NCBI GenBank assembly: GCA_030430565.1
Contig: JAUIKS010000038.1
Span: forward strand, 1 to 64,000
DNA: 64,000 nt
From: Polyangia bacterium
GTDB taxonomy: Bacteria > Myxococcota_A > Polyangia > Nannocystales > Nannocystaceae
Direction: 5' to 3'
This document shows, one piece after another, positions 8,910 to 18,366 of this stretch. The notes under the pieces were generated by a model. That model did not search any database and had not been told where the DNA came from. It saw only the letters and a program-made list of their open reading frames with translations. Made by a program: the position numbers and the translations under genes. The first letter of the stretch is position 1. Each line of letters opens with the position of its first letter.

Positions 8910-9260
8910 CTAGCGTCCGCGCTCGGCGAGGCCGGAGAGCAGCGCGAGCGCGACGATGACGGCGGCGTGGGTCGAGCCGCGGATCGCGATGTCAACAAGC
9001 GGCGCGGCGGGATCGAGCGCGGCGTTGATGACGAAGGCGATGACGGCGCCGAGGCTGACGGAGCCGACCAGCACGCCGCCGTGAAAGCCGAGCGCGAAGG
9101 AGGCGGCGACGACGAGCAGCGGCGCGAGGTTGAGCGCCGGGCTGTGGAGCCCGCCGGTCAGCGCCGAGACGGTGACGAGCAGCGCCGAGAGCCCGAGCGT
9201 GACGGTCCAGCTGGTCGCGCGCTCGAGCTCGGTCGTGGAGAGGGCGAGTTTGTGAAGCAT
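8910..9260 (-). CDS. Small membrane protein resembling a sensor-kinase membrane domain
   Basis: 116 residues with about three or four hydrophobic helices: WTVTLGLSALLVTVSALTGG, LNLAPLLVVAASFALGF, VLVGSVSLGAVIAFVINAAL and a last one near AAVIVALALLSGL. The 'TGGxxSPxL' turn between the first two helices is often seen in multi-TM input domains of sensor kinases. Here no kinase follows, so it may be a stand-alone membrane sensor or anchor. It starts 25 bp after the stop of the CheX-like gene on the same strand, which suggests co-transcription. Family not recognised; function inferred only from context. Confidence 0.6.
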   Translation of the reverse strand: MLHKLALSTTELERATSWTVTLGLSALLVTVSALTGGLHSPALNLAPLLVVAASFALGFHGGVLVGSVSLGAVIAFVINAALDPAAPLVDIAIRGSTHAAVIVALALLSGLAERGR

Positions 9261-9285
9261 CGTTCGCGTCGCGGCGGCCTGCGCC

Positions 9286-9810
9286 TTAGAGCAGCAGCAG
9301 CTCGCCGGGGTTGTGGTGAGTTCGGCGCTCGGCCGGGAGCGGCTCGAGCGTCAGGTCCGCGGGGAATTTGAAGTCGATCCAGACGACGAGTCGGCCGGCG
9401 GCGCCGACGAAGGAGTACGCGCGCAGGCCCTCGAAGCTGCGGGACTCGATCCGCAGCGAGATGCCGCGCAGCAGCACCGGCGCGGCCGTCCACAGCGTCA
9501 CGCCGTGGGCCAGCAGCCCGCCCTTGATGCGCCCGAGCAGCTGGTTCGCGAGCTCGGCGAGCCAGTCCTCGAGGTCCTCCTCGGCGAGCGCGCGCGCGCC
9601 CGCGAGGGGGTGCAGCGCCGCGATCGCCCGACTCGGCGCGGTCACGCCGAGGGCGCCGCGCATCGTGTCGCCCGAGAAGCCGATCACCGCGATCAGGCCG
9701 GGGTCGGGGCGCGCCTCGTCCGGCGTCGCGTGTCGCGTGAAGCTCCCGGGGAACATGGCCTCGCAGGCGCGGTGCGAGATCGCGTCGATGACCTCTGTGA
9801 CCTGTCCCAT
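9286..9810 (-). CDS. CheX-like phosphatase of chemotaxis-type signalling
   Basis: 174 residues matching the CheC/CheX/FliY fold: GFSGDTMRGALGV (about 44-56), then a helix with the catalytic ExxN signature (E86-L-A-N89) in DWLAELANQLLGRIKGGL, then a second half ending in strand RLVVWIDFKF. CheX-type proteins dephosphorylate phospho-receivers (CheY~P). One ExxN motif is visible, as in CheX. It lies 223 bp downstream of a kinase whose C-terminus is CheA-like, and 25 bp upstream of a small membrane protein, so it may reset phosphorylation set by that kinase. A sigma-70-like promoter lies upstream, so it may have its own transcript. Confidence 0.82.
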   Translation of the reverse strand: MGQVTEVIDAISHRACEAMFPGSFTRHATPDEARPDPGLIAVIGFSGDTMRGALGVTAPSRAIAALHPLAGARALAEEDLEDWLAELANQLLGRIKGGLLAHGVTLWTAAPVLLRGISLRIESRSFEGLRAYSFVGAAGRLVVWIDFKFPADLTLEPLPAERRTHHNPGELLLL

Positions 9811-9862
9811 CGGCGTACGCAGCTCCGGCGCACGCGCCTCGCGGCGTCGCGGCCCCGCGTAA

Positions 9863-9891
9863 AATATGTCCTACGGGATATGTCGATTCAA
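9863..9891 (-). promoter_or_regulatory. Sigma-70-like promoter for the cheX-like gene
   Basis: On the minus strand, TTGAAT (9891-9886) and CATATT (9868-9863) are separated by exactly 17 bp; each box matches the consensus at four of six positions. The patch is notably AT-richer than its surroundings. A transcript would begin near 9856 and give a leader of about 45 nt before ATG 9810. Predicted by eye only. Confidence 0.4.
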
Positions 9892-10033
9892 GCGCGTTCT
9901 TCGACGCGGCGCGCGGTGAGTGTCGGGTCATCGCCCACGTCGCGCCGCCCGAGCGAGCGAGCGTCAGCGCGGCGCGCTCACCTCGAGGACATCAGGCGCG
10001 GGCACCTGACTGGTGAGACATGGTGGTAGCGTG

Positions 10034-13000
10034 TTAAGCCGGCGGATCATCCAGCGGCGCGCGCGGCAGCAGCACGCGGATCTCGGAGCCGCGGCCGAGC
10101 TCGCTCTCGACCTCGATCGTCCCGCCGAGCGAGGACACGGCCTGCAGCAGCGCCGACATGCCGACGCCGCGACCGGAGATGTCGGTGACGACGGCGCGGG
10201 AGGTGATGCCGTCGGTGCACATCGCGGCGACGAGCTCGGCGTGGCTCTCGTGAGGGAGCCCGACCTGGCGGGCGCGCTCGCGGATCGCGTCCCAGTCGAC
10301 GCCGCCGCCGTCGTCGGCGATCGAGAGGATGAGGGTCTCGCCCTCGTGGCGCGCGCGCAGCCGCAGGTGGCCCGCGGCGGGCTTGCCCCGCGCGAGGCGG
10401 AGCTCTTCCTCCTCGACGCCGTGGTCGACGGCGTTGCGGACCGCGTGCACCATGTTGGACCAGAGCTCGCGGTGATGGTCGGGGTCGAGGCGCAGCCCGT
10501 CGGTCTCGATCTCGATCTCGATCGGCGGCTTGCCGAGCCGCAGCGCGAGCGCGCGGGCCTGCTCGGCGAGGCGCTCGAAGCGATCCTCGATCGGCTCGAG
10601 CAGCCACACGCGCAGCTCCTCGGCGAGCGCCGGCGCCTCCACGAGCGCGCGCCGCAAGAGCGCCTCGAGCTCGTCGCGGGAGATCCGGAGCTCGCGCGCG
10701 CCCCCGCCGCCGACGCTGTTGACGAGCTCGATGATGTCGCGCCAGCGATCGGCGATGCGCGCGGCCTGCTCGGGCTGCAGCGCGCCGCAGCTCTCGGCGA
10801 GCTCGCGCTCGATCTCGGCGCAGATCGAGGCCACCGAGTCGACCCCGAAGATCGAGCAGTTGCCCTTGAGCGTGTGGATCCAGCGCTTCTTCCACGCGAG
10901 CTCCTCGGCCGGCGCGACGTCGTGCTCGCGCGAGAGCTGGTCGACGAGGCGCGTCGCCTCCTCGAGGAACTCGCCGAAGCCCACGGGGTCTCGGTACATG
11001 CGCTGGAACACGCGCAGGTGCTCGTGGGCTTTTCGGTCGCTCGCCTCGCGCGCGAGCTCGACGGTGATGTCGGTGAGGACGACGAGCATGTTGACGAGCG
11101 CGTCCTCGTCTTCGTCGTCGACGATCGGCCGCCAGCCGATCTGGAAGTGCTGCTCGCCGAGCGTGAAGCGGCGCGGGAGCTGGGCGACGGCGACCTCGAG
11201 GGGCAGGATGCCGTCGGTGACGCTCTCCCAGCTCAGCGCGAACCACTCGGCGAGCTCGTCGTGGCCGCTGCGCGCGAGGAAGTCCTCGAAGGTGCCGTCG
11301 CATGCGTCGCCGAACCACCGCGAGACGATGGTGGAGCGCTCGCTCGAGATCCGCGCGTCGCGGTCGAGCGTGATGAAGCCCTGGTCGACGTTGTCGAGCA
11401 CGAGGCGCATGGCGGCGTTGCGGTCCGCGAGCTCGGCGGTGCGCCGGGCGACGCGCGCCTCGAGCTCGTCGTAGAGTTGCGCGTTGTCGATGGAGATGGC
11501 CGCCTGGGCGCCGAGGATGTCGACGACCTTGACGCGCTCCTCGGTGAAGGCGCCGGAGATCAGCGCGTTCTCGAGCAGCAGCAAGCCGATGAACTCGCCC
11601 TTGCGCAGGATCGGCGTGACCATCAGCGATCGGCACGCGGCCTCGAGCACGTAGGGGTCGCGCTGGACCGACTCGTCGCTGGAGGCGTCCTCGATGACGA
11701 CGCGCTGACGCTGGCGGCTCGCGAGGCGCAGCAGCGACTGCGGCGCGTCGGCGAGCTCGCGCGCGGGCGCGCCGAGCCGTTCGAATCGGCCGTCGGTGAG
11801 TCGGGCCTCGGCGATCAGCTCGCCGTCACGCTCGAGCGCGAGCAGGGCCCGGCGCGCGCCGGTGTTCTCGACGACGCCGGCGAGCACGCGCGCGAGCACG
11901 CCGTCGACGCTCAGCTCCTCCGAGATCGCCTGCGACGCGCCCAGGACGCTGTGGAGATCGAGCGAGTCGTTGATCGAGAGCCCGCGGCCGCTTCGACCGC
12001 TTCGACTGCTGCGGCTGCTGTGGCTGCTGTGGCTGCTGTGGCTGCTGTGCGAGCTGTTCGCGCTCGGAGTGCTCCGCGTGCTGGAGGTGCCGTACGAGCC
12101 GGCGTCCGCGCGTCGCGTCTCGCCGCCGCGGCGCCGACGGGGACGGCCGGCGATCAGCGACTCGGCGCGGGCGCGGGCGCCCCAGGCGAGCAGCAGCTCG
12201 ATCGCGGGCTCGCGCTGGACCTCGGCCTGCGCGTGGAGGCCCATGGTCGAGAGCATCGACATGTGACGTTGGACGACGAGGCCGAGCAGGGGCGTAAACC
12301 CGCATCGATCGGCGTGCACGCGCGCGAGCTCGTAGTGCCCGAGCGCGGCGGTCTCCCGCCCGTCGAGGCGCGCGAGCTCGGCCTCGATCAAGTGATTCAT
12401 GTGCTCGTAGCGACCCGGGTAGAGGGCGACGAAGTTGGCGGTCGCGCGCTGGTGGCGACGCGCGACCCGCATCAGCGCGCGGCGACGACGACGCGTCCTC
12501 CTGTGGGCCGCGAGCGCGGCCGCGAGCCCAGCGACCGCCGCGCCCCAGACGACGTAGAACACCCCGGGGACGTGCTTGGGGATGCTCTGCGCCGCCTCGA
12601 GGATGTACGGCAGCGCGAGCTCTGTGTAGTCGCAGAGCACCGCGATGAAGCCGGCGCGCGCGGCGACGGTGTAGCGCTCGGAGGGCGCCGGGATGCCGCG
12701 CAGGCCGTCGAGGTGCCGCTCCGTGAGCTCGCCGTCGGCCGCGGCGCGCGTGAAGGCGTCGGAGGCCTCGAGGACGGGGAGGAAGGCGCGCGCGTTCCAG
12801 GAGGTGGAGAGCTCGAGCGCGCGCGCGTGCATGGCGATGAGCTCGGAGAGCGGGCGACCGGCCCAGGTCATCGACTCGAGCAGGAGGCTGAGGCTGTAGT
12901 TGGCGTAGATCGTGTCGCCGAGCTCCACGCTCGCGCGGAGGAGGCCCTCGAAGTCGCCGATCAGCTCGCGCGGATCGGTGACGAAGGGCTTGATCATGAT

Positions 13001-15898
13001 CAGCTCGCTGCCGCGCGCGCGGTGGTCCGCGTCGGCGTCGGGGTAGCGCTCGGCCCAGACCTCCGAGATGCGCTGCATCCGAACGGCCCTCGGGTGGTCG
13101 CGGAGGATCGTGAGCGCGGCGATGGCGTGCGAGCGGAAGGCGCCCGCGGTGTTGCTGTCGGCGCCCTTGGTGAGCGCCTGGGTGAGCGCGAGCTCGCCGT
13201 AGAACAGCATGACCTTTGGGTCGATGTAGTACCCGGCGGCGCCCATCGCCGTGATGATCTGACCGGCCGCGTCAGCGACCGGATCGTCGCGGGAGGGCAG
13301 CGCGCGGAGCCGATCCTCCGTCGTGCTGTTGACGAGCCGCTTGTTGCGGAGCACCTGGAACAGCAGCCGGGCGGTGCTGACGCGCACGGGGATCTTGACG
13401 CCGAGGCGCGCGAGCGCGGCGGCGCCGAGCTCGAGCGACTCTTGGTAGCGCGCCGCGACCTCGTAGGCCTGCAGGCGGATCTTGATGACGCGCGCGAGCT
13501 CCTCGGGCGAGAGCTCGCGCGCGAGCAGCAGCTCGATGAGGCGCTCGCCGACGAAGAAGTCGTCGCTGGCGTAGGCCGTCCTCGCGGCGTCGACGTGGAG
13601 CGTGAGCCACAGCGCTCGCTGGCTGCGCGCGGCGTCGTCGGGGAGCAGCAGGAGCGCGCGCTTGAGCGCCGCGTGGGCGGCCTCGTAGGAGGTCGTGCGC
13701 AGCGCGACGGAGCCGGCGCGCGCGTAGGCGTTGAGCGCGAGCTCGCGCCGCGAGTCCTGGGGGAAGCTCGTGACCTCGTCGAGGTGCGCCGTGATCTCGA
13801 AGATCCGCTCGCGGCGCGCGTCCTCGTCCAGCGACTCGAGCAGCAAGAACGCGACCGCCTCGTGGAGTCGGCGCGCGCGGGCGGGCGCGAGCTGCTCGAG
13901 CACGCCGCGGGGCACCGCGGGGTGCGGGAAGTCGAGCGCGGCGGCCTCCCCCTCGGCGCTGATGATGAGCGCGCCGGCGCCGAGCAGCTCCCACAGGGTC
14001 TGCTTGGAGCTGTGCTCGGCGACGTCGAGCACGGCGGTGACGTCGCTGGCGACGAAGGGGCCGCCGAGGCACGCGGCCGCCTCGAGGTACGCGCGCGCGG
14101 CGGGTGAGCAGGCGCGCGCGCGGGCGAGGATGGTGTCCGCGAGGGAGTCGGGCGCGGGCGCGTTGATGATCTGCTCGATCGACCATGTCCACTGACCGGC
14201 GACGCGGCGGAGCGCGCCGAGCCGCGCGAGGTGTCGCAGCGAGGCGGCGATGTGGGCGGGGCGGCCCTCGGTCTTGCGCTCGATGACGCGCGCGAGCTCG
14301 AGGTAGCGGTCGTCCTCCGCGCGGCGCTCGTCCTCGCCGGCGAGCTCGTCGGGCGCGAGCGCGGCGCGCAGCAGCTGGCGGATGCCGTCGGTCGGCATCG
14401 CGCCGAGCTCGAGCTCGAGCGTCTCGACGGCGCCGCGCTCGTGAGGCAGCGGCGACGCGCAGCCGACGACGAGCGTGATGGCCTCGCGGTCGAGGCGCTC
14501 GAGCAGCGCGGCGACCAGCTCCTGGCTGGCGGCGTCGTGGCGCTCGAAGTCGGCGATGTAGAGGGCGAGGGGGTGCTCGGGGGTGGCGAGGCCGCGCAGC
14601 AGCCGGAGCACGCCGAGCGTGAAGCGTGTGCGCGCCTTGGCGGGGGGCAGCTCCTCGAGGGGGGGACAGTCTCCCAGGACCGCCGAGAGCTCGGGCGCGA
14701 GCTCGAGGATGACGCCGCCGAGCCCGCCGAGCGCCTCGCCGAGCTCGCCGCGCCAGCGCGTGAGCTGCTCATCAGAGCGCAGCAGGAGCTGGCGCGCGAG
14801 GGTCGTGAGCGCGGCCTGAAACAGCCACAGCGGCGCGCGCGAGCCGTCGCCGCGCGGCGTCGCGCGGAGGCAGAGGAAGCCCTCGCCGCCGAGCGTGTTG
14901 AGGAGCTCGCGGACGAGCCGGCTCCGGCCAAAGCCTGGCGCCGCGACCAGGTTGATCAGCCCGGCGCGGCCGTCTCGGCAGCCGCGTGAGAACTCGAGGA
15001 GCGCGCGCAGCTCTCGGTCGCGCCCGAACAGCGGCTCCGGGATCCGGAGCGGGAGCTGATCAGAGCGCGCGAGCTCGAAGCGCGCGACGGCGCCGTCGGG
15101 CTGCAGCGTCTCGAGGCAGCGGGCGAGGTCCTCGGCGAGGCCGACCGCGCTCTGGTAGCGCGCCTCGGGCTGCTTGCGCAGGAGCTTGTGCACGATCGCG
15201 GCGACGACCGGGGGCAGGCCGGGGACGCGGAGCTCGAGCGAGGGGGGCTCGCGGTTGATGTGCGCGGCGACCAGCTCCATCATCGAGTCGCCCGTGAACG
15301 GGGGCTCGCCGGCCAGCAGCTCGTAGAGCGTGACGCCGAGCGAGTAGAGATCGGCGCGGGCGTCCACGCCGCGGCCGATGCGGCCGGTCTGCTCGGGCGC
15401 GACGTAGGGCGCGCTGCCGACGAAGCCCCGGGACTCGAGCTGGTCGGCGTCTTTTTCGAGCTGCGCGGCGACGCCGAAGTCAACCAGCAGCCAGCCGGGC
15501 GCGTCGCCGTCGGCGGCGAGCAGGTTGGAGGGCTTGATGTCGCGGTGGAGGACGCCGGCGCCGTGGAGGCGGGTCAGCGTCCGCGAGAGCGAGCGCGCGA
15601 TCTCGAGGGCCTCGCGCAGCTCGAGCGGCCCCTCGGCGCGGAGCCGATCCTTGAGCGAGTCCCCGGCGAGCGCGAGCTGCATCGCCGAGCCCTCGTCGGT
15701 CTGGACCACGCCGACCAGCTCGATCACGCCGTCCCCCTGCGCGCGCTGGAGACGCTGCGCCTCGCGCATCGTGGCCTCGTCGCTCTGCGCCCGCTTGATC
15801 ACGAAGCGCCGTCCGGTCGCGCGCTCGGTCGCCTCCCACACGGTCGAGTCAGCGCCGTGGTGGAGGACCTCCTCGATGCTGAAGCCGCTCAACTGCAC
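10034..15898 (-). CDS. Ser/Thr kinase - AAA-like - GAF - HPt - CheA-like histidine kinase fusion
   Basis: 1954 residues from GTG 15898. The N-terminal Ser/Thr kinase has HRDIKPSN (H118) and DFG (D140). A PknK-type AAA/TPR-like region follows; its P-loop reads AAPGFGRS (319-326), with Arg325 where Lys is expected. A long helical stretch leads to a Ser/His-rich linker (about 1283-1295), a GAF domain (about 1305-1480, ending ISIDNAQLYDEL) and a PAS-like part. An HPt domain follows (WIHTLKGN, H1675), then a CheA-like ATPase: VRNAVDHG with N1822, then LARGKP, DDGGGVD and GRGVGMSAL. No CheW-like domain and no receiver follow. The N-terminal kinase architecture (STPK-AAA) is common in myxobacteria; the HPt-plus-CheA ATPase end is not usual. 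It is probably cytosolic. Confidence 0.92.
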   Translation of the reverse strand: MQLSGFSIEEVLHHGADSTVWEATERATGRRFVIKRAQSDEATMREAQRLQRAQGDGVIELVGVVQTDEGSAMQLALAGDSLKDRLRAEGPLELREALEIARSLSRTLTRLHGAGVLHRDIKPSNLLAADGDAPGWLLVDFGVAAQLEKDADQLESRGFVGSAPYVAPEQTGRIGRGVDARADLYSLGVTLYELLAGEPPFTGDSMMELVAAHINREPPSLELRVPGLPPVVAAIVHKLLRKQPEARYQSAVGLAEDLARCLETLQPDGAVARFELARSDQLPLRIPEPLFGRDRELRALLEFSRGCRDGRAGLINLVAAPGFGRSRLVRELLNTLGGEGFLCLRATPRGDGSRAPLWLFQAALTTLARQLLLRSDEQLTRWRGELGEALGGLGGVILELAPELSAVLGDCPPLEELPPAKARTRFTLGVLRLLRGLATPEHPLALYIADFERHDAASQELVAALLERLDREAITLVVGCASPLPHERGAVETLELELGAMPTDGIRQLLRAALAPDELAGEDERRAEDDRYLELARVIERKTEGRPAHIAASLRHLARLGALRRVAGQWTWSIEQIINAPAPDSLADTILARARACSPAARAYLEAAACLGGPFVASDVTAVLDVAEHSSKQTLWELLGAGALIISAEGEAAALDFPHPAVPRGVLEQLAPARARRLHEAVAFLLLESLDEDARRERIFEITAHLDEVTSFPQDSRRELALNAYARAGSVALRTTSYEAAHAALKRALLLLPDDAARSQRALWLTLHVDAARTAYASDDFFVGERLIELLLARELSPEELARVIKIRLQAYEVAARYQESLELGAAALARLGVKIPVRVSTARLLFQVLRNKRLVNSTTEDRLRALPSRDDPVADAAGQIITAMGAAGYYIDPKVMLFYGELALTQALTKGADSNTAGAFRSHAIAALTILRDHPRAVRMQRISEVWAERYPDADADHRARGSELIMIKPFVTDPRELIGDFEGLLRASVELGDTIYANYSLSLLLESMTWAGRPLSELIAMHARALELSTSWNARAFLPVLEASDAFTRAAADGELTERHLDGLRGIPAPSERYTVAARAGFIAVLCDYTELALPYILEAAQSIPKHVPGVFYVVWGAAVAGLAAALAAHRRTRRRRRALMRVARRHQRATANFVALYPGRYEHMNHLIEAELARLDGRETAALGHYELARVHADRCGFTPLLGLVVQRHMSMLSTMGLHAQAEVQREPAIELLLAWGARARAESLIAGRPRRRRGGETRRADAGSYGTSSTRSTPSANSSHSSHSSHSSHSSRSSRSGRSGRGLSINDSLDLHSVLGASQAISEELSVDGVLARVLAGVVENTGARRALLALERDGELIAEARLTDGRFERLGAPARELADAPQSLLRLASRQRQRVVIEDASSDESVQRDPYVLEAACRSLMVTPILRKGEFIGLLLLENALISGAFTEERVKVVDILGAQAAISIDNAQLYDELEARVARRTAELADRNAAMRLVLDNVDQGFITLDRDARISSERSTIVSRWFGDACDGTFEDFLARSGHDELAEWFALSWESVTDGILPLEVAVAQLPRRFTLGEQHFQIGWRPIVDDEDEDALVNMLVVLTDITVELAREASDRKAHEHLRVFQRMYRDPVGFGEFLEEATRLVDQLSREHDVAPAEELAWKKRWIHTLKGNCSIFGVDSVASICAEIERELAESCGALQPEQAARIADRWRDIIELVNSVGGGGARELRISRDELEALLRRALVEAPALAEELRVWLLEPIEDRFERLAEQARALALRLGKPPIEIEIETDGLRLDPDHHRELWSNMVHAVRNAVDHGVEEEELRLARGKPAAGHLRLRARHEGETLILSIADDGGGVDWDAIRERARQVGLPHESHAELVAAMCTDGITSRAVVTDISGRGVGMSALLQAVSSLGGTIEVESELGRGSEIRVLLPRAPLDDPPA
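12014..12049 (-). repeat. Four perfect 9-bp repeats coding Ser-Ser-His
   Basis: The plus-strand unit GCTGCTGTG occurs four times without a mismatch inside the large kinase gene and codes for an (SSH)n-type stretch on the minus strand, flanked by more Ser/Arg/Gly codons. It marks a flexible linker between the helical region and the GAF domain. Confidence 0.9.
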
Positions 15899-16083
15899 GA
15901 TAGGACCTGGTCTTTACGCAAGCGCCGGGCCAGGCGGGGCGAGACGGGCGCTCATCCTGCGACGATCATCAAAGGCGACTCTAACACAGCGCGCTCCGCC
16001 AATGCCTGCTCTGAAGACCAGCTTCGACCTCCGCCGCAAGATCGTCACAAAATCGCGCGCGCGGGCGGTCTATGCTCGGGGGC

Positions 16084-18306
16084 ATGCGCGACGTCCAGAC
16101 GACTTTCTGCCGGATCTGCGAGGCCTCGTGCGGGCTGCGTGTCACGCTGGACGAGGATCGACGGCGGGTCGTCGAGCTTCGCCCCGATCGCGACAACCCG
16201 AGCTCGCGCGGCTACGCCTGCATCAAGGGCGTGCGCTTCCGCGACGTGCACAACTCGCCCGATCGCCTGCGCCACCCGATCAAGCGCACGGAGACGGGCT
16301 GGCGGCGGATCAGCTGGGAGCAGGCGCTCTCCGAGATCGGCGCGCGGGCGCGGGCGATCCGGCGGGCGCACGGCGGCGACGCGCTGGGGATGTACATCGG
16401 CAACCCGGCGGCCTTCAGCCTGCCGCACTCGCTCGCCATCTACGGCTTCATGCGCGGGCTCGGCTCGCGCAGCATGTACGGCTCGGGCTCGCAGGACTGC
16501 AACAACAAGTTCCTCGTCGCGCGGCGGATGTACGGCGCCTCGATGCTCCAGCCGATCCCCGACATCGCGCGGACCGGCTGCCTGATCTGCCTGGGCACGA
16601 ACCCGGCGGTCTCGCACGCGAGCTTCGTGCACCTGCCAAGGCCGGTCGCGCAGCTCAAGGCGCTCGCGCGCCGCGGCGGCGCGCTCTGGCAGATCAACCC
16701 GCGCCGGACCGAGACCGCGCAGGTCGTCGGCGAGCACGTGTTCATTCGGCCGGGGACGGACGTCTTCTTGTTGCTCGCCTTCCTCGCCGAGCTCGAGCGC
16801 GAGGGCGGCGTCGCGCGTCAGCGCGTCGCCCGCTACATGCGCGGATGGGAGGAGGTCGCGGCGCTCGTCCGCCCGTGGACGCCCGCGCGCGCTGAGGCGG
16901 TCACCGGGGTCGCGGCGGCGACGACCCGCGCGATGGTCCGCGACTACCTGCGCGCCAGCCGAGACGGTCGCGGCGCGGCGCTCTACTGCTCGACCGGCGT
17001 GAACCAGAGCGGGCAGGGGACGCTGGCGTTCTGGCTGCTCAACGTCATCAACGCGGTCTCCGGCAACCTCGACCGCGCCGGCGGGCTGGTCGTGCCGCGG
17101 GGGCTGCTCGATCTGCCCCGTCAGCTGCGGCGCATCGGCGTGGATGTCCGAAGGGACCGATCGAGGATCGGCGGCTTCGAGGCGATCATGGACACCTTCC
17201 CCGCCGGCGTGCTCGCGGACGAGATCGAGACGCCGGGGCCCGGGCAGCTGCGCGGCATGTTCGTGAGCGCCGGCAACCCGCTGCTCTCGTGCGCCGACGA
17301 GCCGCGCCTGCGCGCCGCGCTGAGCAGGCTCGAGCTGCTCGTGAGCGTCGACATGTTCCGCAACGAGACCGGCAACCTCGCGCACTACGTGCTGCCGGCG
17401 ACCTCGTTCCTCGAGCGCCCGGACATCCCGCTCTCGAGCCACGGCTTCTCGCCCGAGCTGTTCGTGCAGCTGACGGACGCCGTGGCCGAGGTCGACGGCG
17501 AGCAGCGCGACGAGTGGTGGATCTACAACGCGCTCGCGCGCGCCTGCGGCGTGCGGATGTTCAACTCACGCCTGATCGGCGCGGGCCTCGGGCTCGCGGG
17601 GCGGCTGCGGGGCGGCGCGGATCCGTGGCCGTCGCTCAAGACCGTGGTCGAGGGGCTCGTGCTGAGCTCGGCGCGCGTCACCCCGGGTCAGCTGCGCCGA
17701 CGCCCGCACGGGATGATGCTGCCGTTTAAGCCAGATCGAGAGCGCCTTCTGGGGCGCCGGCTGATGACGCGCAGCCGCAGGGTCGAGCTCGCGCCGGCGG
17801 ACTTCGTGGCGCGGGCTCGCGCGGCGCTCGAGCCCGCCTACGCGCGCGAGCTCGAGGCGCTCGCGCGGCCGGGGACGCTGCGCCTGATCTCGCGGCGCTC
17901 GCGGCACGGGCACAACTCGTGGATGCACAACGTCGAGTCGATGGTCGCCGCGCCGCGTGACACCAACCGCGTCGACATGCACCCCGAGGACGCGCGCGCG
18001 GCCGGGCTGCGCGACGGCGCGCTGGCCCGCGTGGCGCGGGTGAGCGACGCCGGCGAGCTCGAGGGCGAGCGCATCGAGCTGCCGGTGCGAGTGACCGAGG
18101 AGCTCATGCCCGGGACCGTCTCGATCGCGCACGGCTGGGGCCACCAGCGCGCGGACGGTCTGGCGATCGCGCGGGAGACCTCCGGCGTCAACGTCAACCG
18201 CGTCGCGCCCTCGGGCCCGCGCAGCTTGGAGCCGCTGTCGGGGATGACGCGCCTGTGCGCGATCCCGGTGCGCGTGTGGCCGGCGGCCTCCGACAGGGCG
18301 AGCTGA
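16084..18306 (+). CDS. Molybdopterin-dependent oxidoreductase (4Fe-4S, single subunit)
   Basis: 740 residues. The N-terminus carries a 4Fe-4S site: C9-x2-C12-x3-C16 (FCRICEASC) and C46 in GYACIKG. The molybdopterin oxidoreductase fold follows (ISWEQALSEIGARARAI, GTNPAVSH, RTETAQVVGEHVFIRPGTDVFLLLA) and a C-terminal dinucleotide-binding domain (RVDMHPEDARAAGLRDGALARV). This is the bis-MGD DMSO-reductase superfamily. SQDCNN may hold the metal-ligand Cys, but I am not sure. No Tat leader is seen, so it is cytosolic. No electron-transfer subunit, maturase or membrane anchor is next to it. ATG 16084 with a GGGGG just upstream is preferred to ATG 16072. Substrate unknown. Confidence 0.9.
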   Translation: MRDVQTTFCRICEASCGLRVTLDEDRRRVVELRPDRDNPSSRGYACIKGVRFRDVHNSPDRLRHPIKRTETGWRRISWEQALSEIGARARAIRRAHGGDALGMYIGNPAAFSLPHSLAIYGFMRGLGSRSMYGSGSQDCNNKFLVARRMYGASMLQPIPDIARTGCLICLGTNPAVSHASFVHLPRPVAQLKALARRGGALWQINPRRTETAQVVGEHVFIRPGTDVFLLLAFLAELEREGGVARQRVARYMRGWEEVAALVRPWTPARAEAVTGVAAATTRAMVRDYLRASRDGRGAALYCSTGVNQSGQGTLAFWLLNVINAVSGNLDRAGGLVVPRGLLDLPRQLRRIGVDVRRDRSRIGGFEAIMDTFPAGVLADEIETPGPGQLRGMFVSAGNPLLSCADEPRLRAALSRLELLVSVDMFRNETGNLAHYVLPATSFLERPDIPLSSHGFSPELFVQLTDAVAEVDGEQRDEWWIYNALARACGVRMFNSRLIGAGLGLAGRLRGGADPWPSLKTVVEGLVLSSARVTPGQLRRRPHGMMLPFKPDRERLLGRRLMTRSRRVELAPADFVARARAALEPAYARELEALARPGTLRLISRRSRHGHNSWMHNVESMVAAPRDTNRVDMHPEDARAAGLRDGALARVARVSDAGELEGERIELPVRVTEELMPGTVSIAHGWGHQRADGLAIARETSGVNVNRVAPSGPRSLEPLSGMTRLCAIPVRVWPAASDRAS

Positions 18307-18366
18307 AACGACGTACCCGCGGCCGGGCGATGACGCGCACAAGCTCCTCTGGTAGCACTGTGCGCG

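Noticed and set aside
10013..14107. Plus-strand open frame of 1364 codons opposite the large kinase
   Set aside because: Composition is Glu/Arg/Leu/Asp-rich without domains, and it mirrors the codon pattern of the real minus-strand gene; a product of GC bias.
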